Positions 7,301 through 10,716 of a DNA stretch of 10,716 nucleotides are shown one piece after another. This DNA comes from Bacteroidales bacterium (GTDB taxonomy: Bacteria; Bacteroidota; Bacteroidia; Bacteroidales; UBA12481): NCBI GenBank assembly GCA_021160155.1, contig JAGHDB010000358.1, positions 1 to 10,716 of the forward strand. The letters are read 5' to 3'. Position numbers and translations under genes: made by a program. Below the pieces are notes generated by a model. It did not search any database, was not told where the DNA came from, and worked only from the letters and a program-made list of their open reading frames with translations. The number at the start of each line of letters is the position of its first letter. The first letter of the stretch is position 1.

Positions 7301-8056
7301 ATACCAGTCGCTGTTATCGGGCATTCTGAACGGATTATCGGGGAACACGTTACTGTCGCCTCCGCCGGTATCATTTTTGGTGCGGTATAATTGATTACCC
7401 AGGTTGAAATCACGCATGGCCGGGGTCATGGCACCGGCCTGGGAGAGCAGACTGTCGCGGTTTTCGTGTACCACGTCCACCCCGTAATTGTAATACCAGT
7501 AGGTACCATACCGTTCTTTATGCGGGGTGTCTTTGAAGAGGTTGATCGACAGGTCGCCCGGTCTGACCCAGGCAGGCAGGCGGGGTTCGTAGATCCCCAC
7601 ATCCGAAGAGTCGATAGCTGCTACATAATGGTAATGAGGCACTGAAGTGATGACCACAATATAGAAGTAGTTTTCATCATTATCGAAATAGAGTGCTTCC
7701 ACGTCATACATTTCGCCACCTGAAGGATACCAGTCTTCATCACTGCCGTCATAACTTTCGTGATCAATGGTGGCATGGTTCCAGTTATCCGTTGACCAGT
7801 TGCCGTACCAGTCGGATTCAATCCAGTCGACGGTTTCGGTATGGCGCGTGGGTACAAATGTGGCCCAGTCGAAAGAGGGCAGATCTCCCCCGTCGTGTGC
7901 GGGTTGCAGGTTCAGTACCACTCCGAAGCGCTGATAAAGCAGGGTAGTGGTATCGGGGTGTGTCTGGCTCAGTACCGGGAGGCTGCTGAAGATCCCCGTC
8001 CCCCAAAAAAAGAGGATCAGAGGGATAGAGAGCCTGTGTAATTTGCGGGTAGTCAT
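4382..8056 (-). CDS. Large modular T9SS cargo protein with GEVED, DUF11 and carbohydrate-binding-like domains
   Basis: A 1224-aa exported protein, probably surface-attached or secreted. Order: signal peptide 1-31 (basic TTRKLHR, then a hydrophobic run, cleavage near LPVLSQ; no lipobox Cys); region 35-355 resembling DOMON/CBM9-type binding modules (EMYDVEALYFDNDENYFYIV at 115-134); GEVED domain about 363-518, opening DFGDAPDSY and closing NNGEMEDYRV, with Ca-loop-like DFNGDGDWQDSGE at 450-462 and an Asp-rich stretch at 408-419; DUF11 beta-sandwich about 526-645; GGLESDGSLAELIAQRNF (652-669) opening an unnamed region to about 960; jelly-roll CBM11/CIA30-like domain about 1000-1127 (MDLTGYDQIAFEA); T9SS type A sorting domain about 1144-1224 (YPNPF at 1146-1150, YDVNGQ, GIYLIRM, ending LLK). 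No catalytic motif is seen, so binding or adhesion is likelier than hydrolysis. An exact -7 element lies 28 bases upstream of the ATG. Its upstream neighbour is a paralog without GEVED. Confidence 0.92.
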   Translation of the reverse strand: MTTRKLHRLSIPLILFFWGTGIFSSLPVLSQTHPDTTTLLYQRFGVVLNLQPAHDGGDLPSFDWATFVPTRHTETVDWIESDWYGNWSTDNWNHATIDHESYDGSDEDWYPSGGEMYDVEALYFDNDENYFYIVVITSVPHYHYVAAIDSSDVGIYEPRLPAWVRPGDLSINLFKDTPHKERYGTYWYYNYGVDVVHENRDSLLSQAGAMTPAMRDFNLGNQLYRTKNDTGGGDSNVFPDNPFRMPDNSDWYVGSPKSATTGHWEHTNFDPLSTVSQNLGIEYIGNVQTRYYPIEWTDNQGQPELENGAGTYAYEYIIPRSLFGDDNPGNGEMIGLQWVEACRNDGNNTSGVVSYGEIDDYELDFGDAPDSYQTTQASGGPGHIIIDTLYLGQQIDTETDGQPSTGADGDDQNGSDDEDGVSFSGTFRAFETIQVTVTASQAGYLDAWFDFNGDGDWQDSGEQIFNTQLLNAGVNHLSFDIPDTDFSGPTYCRFRYSLHGGLSFTGIANNGEMEDYRVVMEPKEELDIGVNKSVYHAVPAEGEESVFTVTATNYSQTVTATGIIFSDVLDTTAFTLVSYNQSTGTYHPDTGRWVIPTLAPRAQATLEITVTVHASADNEVDLVSLHQKDTNPNNNSDLASVTLSGSSGGNSGGLESDGSLAELIAQRNFRRIKSGLPAAASHPDNLVKFSETLAGSGVITPSGRLKTGSDLAKMIPENGPFETQAYITTPADLLGISNAVEVISVDYFDPEQERKAAILALSTESSVYNHTKLICDRLSGGRLDLSRIIYVREHPFILAKLIQPDGNIDYTVSFIAYPDNDNMTVDSRWHNESYHVPANTLVFNFQVWSVTNQSTIELVNEILTKLDENYTLAFRNTSEPRIPKVYVTKGAYHNGQLVLNLQNNCRASEVTISGTLTQTEQEIRKPFDFTCQLDSTKEESTLSLPVGYLFDIDFNLANNVDGMRDGLYFADGPWGLDYTAEGALINNYVVSPHDGSSFNGSLLLERDVTLSGRVKSYVSLFRAFLPGNIAMDLTGYDQIAFEAQGSGPVTLTLTKNAIPDWSSQYRTTLNLDAELKTYAIDLNLFQSTTQSQPMTPDDLTAVTFSVIGDNENMNDFSLNIKHIRFYKSNTSNTNPEQLSPDHLSNYPNPFRSTTTLDFSLRETSRVHLILYDVNGQMIRQLADGIYAAGTHRLPVALSGLKPGIYLIRMNTPKTTCIHRMTLLK

Positions 8057-8083
8057 ATGCTAAATATATGATAATCAATACAA

Positions 8084-8091
8084 CAAATATA
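8084..8091 (-). promoter_or_regulatory. -7 promoter element for the 1224-aa secreted-protein gene
   Basis: On the minus strand, TATATTTG matches TAnnTTTG exactly, 27 bases before the ATG codon at 8056. The nearest upstream TTG is only 14 bases away, shorter than the usual 19-21, so the -33 element is weak or absent. It lies past the terminator of the upstream paralog, which supports separate transcription. No Shine-Dalgarno is seen; the leader is A/T-rich. Confidence 0.5.
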
Positions 8092-8151
8092 AGACACAAC
8101 CCCGGCAATTATCATTTCTTTTTGACGAACGCCTCCAATTTTTGGAATAAC

Positions 8152-8183
8152 AAAAAACTTCCCCCGGCCGAAGCCGGGGAAAG
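8152..8183 (-). terminator. Rho-independent terminator of the upstream paralog
   Basis: Read on the minus strand, CTTTCCCCGGC (8183-8173) pairs over all 11 positions, with a single G-T pair, with GCCGGGGGAAG (8168-8158) around a TTCG tetraloop, followed at once by six Ts (8157-8152). The stop codon of the upstream gene is about 27 bases before the stem. A G/C-rich stem with a UUCG loop and U-tract is a textbook strong terminator. The A-run side also lies correctly for the minus strand only. Confidence 0.93.
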
Positions 8184-8209
8184 CTTTAAAACAGAGCCAT
8201 AATAAAAGA

Positions 8210-10716
8210 TTATTTGAGCAGGTTCAACCTGTAGGTTTCGCTGTAGTAATTGCTGTTCATTTTCACCAGGTAGATCCCTTGTTCAAGGTTTTGCAGGTTC
8301 AGTTCAATCCGGTTGATCCCGGCATTGAACCGGCGGTCGGCTATGGTCATTATCTCCTGTCCCTGGATATTATAGAGCAGGATTTGTGCCCGGGCGTCAT
8401 CGGGCAGGTTAAATTGCAGTGTGGTCACATTCCTGAACGGGTTCGGATAGCAATTAAGACTGAATCCGTTAGGCTGAACGGTATTCAGGTCGGACGAACC
8501 TTTTTTGAATCTCAGGTTACGAATTTGCAGATCGAAATCACGTGATGTTTGTCCGTCACCCAGGGCATTAAAGACTACTGCCAGCACATCTTCGGGGGTG
8601 AACAGCTTGCTGTTGCCCGTACTGCGAAGTTGTGACAGGTCAATGGTATAGGTTTTCCATGACGGTTCGAGTTCAAACTGTGTGCGGTACTGATTGCTCC
8701 AGTTTTTGATTGACTCTTTTGAGATTGCCAGTTCGATGGATCCCCGGCCGGTGGCTTCAAAAACCAGTTGGCCGTATCCGGTCAGGTCAACCGGAATGTT
8801 ACCCGGTTTCAGTGCACGGAACAGGGAGGCATAGGTTCTGACGCTGCCGCTGATACGGGCATCACGTTCCAGTAGCAGTGACTCATCGAATGTCGTACCG
8901 TTATATGGAGTTACTGTAAAATTATTTATCTGAGCGCCGTCCGGATCCAGATCGCGACCCCAAGGGCCGTCGGCATAGTAGAGGGCGTCTCTTGCCGGAT
9001 CCACATTGTTGGCCAGACTGAAATCTGCGTCGAACAGATATCCGGTAGGCAGTGAGATCTGTTGATCGGCCTGATCCGGGTTCACCGGAATGGCAAATTC
9101 AAAAGGTTCACGCGGTGCGTTCTCGTAACGGGTCAGAGAGCCTTTGATCCTGACCATATTGTTTCCTGCGGGATTGTGAATATCCAGATGAATCAGTCCG
9201 TCTTCATAATATCCGTTGTGTGCAAAGAGTTCAGGTACTTTGGGGACTTCGCGGGTATGGAACTGCAGGGGCAGCACCTCATCCAGGCGGCTCAGCAGTT
9301 CATCCACCATCGCGGTGGTACTTTGAGGCGTTACCGACCATACCTGGAAATTCAGCACATCGCTGTTTCCGGGCCGGTACTCCTCATTATGCCAGCGGTT
9401 ATCGATGACCATTTTTCCATCCTTTTGATAGGCAATAAAGCTGACGGTATAATCCACCGATCCGGAGGGTTCAACGAGTTTATTGAGGATAAAGGCATGG
9501 TCACGGATCATCACGGTGCGGATCATATCAAGCGAGGCGCCGGTCATGCGGTCACAAATAGCTTTGGTGTGGTTATACACCTTATTTTCAGTAGTAATGG
9601 CCAGAATGGCTCCCATCCGTTTATCCTGTGTATTGAAATAGTCGATAGAGAAGACCTGGTTGGCATTGGTGATCCGGGTAAGGTCTTCGGGGGTAGTGAC
9701 ATAACCGGTACTTTGGAACGGGCCGGCTTCGGGCAGCAGGGCGGCCACATTGATCCCGTCTTTCATCCGGCCTGCCGGAATAATGATATTGGTTTTTGCC
9801 AGTTGTTCGGAGAAAGCCGGTACATCCTGACGATGGTTCATTTGACCCAGCGTACTGTTTTTCACCCGTGAGAAATTTCTCTGTGCGATCAGGGCAGCCA
9901 GTGAACCGTTACTTTCGAGACCGCCGTCGTTTCCACCGGATGATCCCGAAATGGTGACTGAAACCCAGTCTTCATTATTATTGGGATTGGTATCGGTTTC
10001 ATCCAGATCGGTCAGGCGGGCGAGGTTATCCGCAGAGGCCTGGACGGTTACGGTAATGGTAAGGGTGGCCTCACTTTGCGGGGCCAGTTCATCCAGATGC
10101 CATTCGCCGGCTACATGGTCATAACTGCCGGTGGAGGTATTGGATGACACATAGGTAAAGGCTGCATCCAGAATATCTTCAACAACTACGTGATGAGCGG
10201 TTTGGTCCTGACTGTAATTGGTGAGCGTAATGGTAAATACGGATTGTTCTCCGGCCTGGGGCACGGCATTGTACACGGATTTTTGCACGCCCAGATCCAC
10301 CTGCCCGTCGATCGTTCCGTATTTAAATAGTCCGGAGGTGTTGTTGCCGTCGTTGCGGCATCCTGATGCCCATTGAATACCCACGGAATCACCGGCGGAA
10401 GGATTGTCATTGCCGAGAAGGTTGCGTGGGATCTTGAATTCATAAACGGCTGTAGGAGCGTTATTTTCAAGTAGTTGTCCGCCCTGGCCATCCTCCCAGA
10501 TCACTTCATAATAGCGGGTTTCCACCTCTCCTTTGAGCTGAATACCGGTATTCTGGGCAATTACACTGAGCGGGTCAAAGTTGGTCATTTCCCAGTGGCT
10601 TTGAACGGCTCCGACGGGGGTGCTTACGTACCAGTCACTGTTATCCGGCAGGCGGTATGTATTATGTGGAAATCCCGAAGCATCTCCGCCTCCGGTATTA
10701 CTGATGGTATGATACA
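8210..10716 (-). CDS. Large T9SS cargo protein, paralog of the downstream gene, 5' end outside the window
   Basis: The frame is open from the right edge (first complete codon 10714-10712) to the stop at 8210, giving 834 visible residues. The ATG at 10588 is internal, because the 42 codons before it (TISNTGGGDASGFPHN, then LPDNSDWYVSTP) match the paralog at 226-256. Visible order: end of the DOMON/CBM9-like region; DUF11 domain at about 9955-10300 (QVDLGVQKSVYNAVP start); GGLESNGSLAALIAQRNF at about 9880-9935 opening the shared unnamed region; jelly-roll carbohydrate-binding-like domain at about 8490-8880 (VDLTGYGQLVFEA); T9SS type A sorting domain at 8213-8460 (YPNPF, YNIQGQ, GIYLVKM, ending LLK). 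GEVED is absent: the sequence goes from KYGTID straight to QVDLGVQ where the paralog carries about 155 extra residues. By hand, 28 of 42 residues match the paralog in the block equivalent to its 1002-1043. The product should be exported and cell-surface processed. A strong terminator follows. Confidence 0.92.
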   Translation of the reverse strand, partial: YHTISNTGGGDASGFPHNTYRLPDNSDWYVSTPVGAVQSHWEMTNFDPLSVIAQNTGIQLKGEVETRYYEVIWEDGQGGQLLENNAPTAVYEFKIPRNLLGNDNPSAGDSVGIQWASGCRNDGNNTSGLFKYGTIDGQVDLGVQKSVYNAVPQAGEQSVFTITLTNYSQDQTAHHVVVEDILDAAFTYVSSNTSTGSYDHVAGEWHLDELAPQSEATLTITVTVQASADNLARLTDLDETDTNPNNNEDWVSVTISGSSGGNDGGLESNGSLAALIAQRNFSRVKNSTLGQMNHRQDVPAFSEQLAKTNIIIPAGRMKDGINVAALLPEAGPFQSTGYVTTPEDLTRITNANQVFSIDYFNTQDKRMGAILAITTENKVYNHTKAICDRMTGASLDMIRTVMIRDHAFILNKLVEPSGSVDYTVSFIAYQKDGKMVIDNRWHNEEYRPGNSDVLNFQVWSVTPQSTTAMVDELLSRLDEVLPLQFHTREVPKVPELFAHNGYYEDGLIHLDIHNPAGNNMVRIKGSLTRYENAPREPFEFAIPVNPDQADQQISLPTGYLFDADFSLANNVDPARDALYYADGPWGRDLDPDGAQINNFTVTPYNGTTFDESLLLERDARISGSVRTYASLFRALKPGNIPVDLTGYGQLVFEATGRGSIELAISKESIKNWSNQYRTQFELEPSWKTYTIDLSQLRSTGNSKLFTPEDVLAVVFNALGDGQTSRDFDLQIRNLRFKKGSSDLNTVQPNGFSLNCYPNPFRNVTTLQFNLPDDARAQILLYNIQGQEIMTIADRRFNAGINRIELNLQNLEQGIYLVKMNSNYYSETYRLNLLK

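Noticed and set aside
9062..9871. 269-codon plus-strand frame opposite the second secreted-protein gene
   Set aside because: The minus strand encodes a protein clearly homologous to its paralog throughout this stretch. The plus frame is a mirror of biased codon use and has no domain.
8210..10588. Treating the second secreted protein as a complete 792-aa gene starting at 10588
   Set aside because: The frame is open to the right edge and the 42 codons upstream match the paralog. There is no signal peptide at 10588, which a T9SS cargo needs.

Overview
The window is a stretch of Bacteroidota chromosome. The evidence is two large secreted proteins ending in type IX secretion system (T9SS) type A sorting domains, an inner-membrane protein resembling the Bacteroidota family DUF6427 beside purD, and exact matches to the Bacteroidota -7 promoter element (TAnnTTTG) upstream of the tRNA and of one large gene. 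The genus cannot be read from the sequence.

Layout. Positions 1-196 (minus) hold the 5' part of a tyrosine recombinase (phage-type integrase) that is broken: its N-terminal DNA-binding segment and its catalytic-domain start lie in different frames, with the sequence that should join them missing. Positions 197-680 contain no credible gene, only a few inverted repeats and a weak promoter candidate. A complete tRNA-Gln(TTG) lies at 721-796 (minus) with its own promoter element and terminator; its 3' end faces the integrase remnant, the usual geometry of a tRNA-targeted integration site. A plus-strand group follows: a NodB-type polysaccharide deacetylase (885-1550), purD (1574-2863) and a polytopic membrane protein (2868-3863). 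The first two are joined by a short tandem repeat that also encodes the deacetylase C-terminus and stop codon.

From 3852 to the right edge everything is on the minus strand. Two tandem paralogous genes encode large modular exported proteins. The downstream one (4382-8056, 1224 aa, complete) has a signal peptide, a DOMON/CBM9-like N-terminal region, a GEVED domain, a DUF11 domain, a long conserved region of unknown function, a jelly-roll carbohydrate-binding-like domain and the T9SS tail. The upstream one (8210-10716) runs off the window and lacks the GEVED domain. A strong UUCG-loop terminator and a new -7 element separate them, so they are probably transcribed separately. The 1224-aa gene overlaps by one base (TAATG) a gene for a small, charged, helical, apparently cytoplasmic protein of unknown function (3852-4382), which suggests translational coupling. 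That gene in turn overlaps the convergent membrane-protein gene by 12 bp.

Together: one side is housekeeping (purine synthesis, tRNA, envelope polysaccharide editing), and the other is an accessory set of cell-surface or secreted proteins likely to bind glycans or mediate adhesion. I see no CRISPR array, defence system, intact transposon or biosynthetic cluster. The least explained items are the shared central domain of the paralogs, the coupled small gene, and the decayed integrase next to tRNA-Gln.
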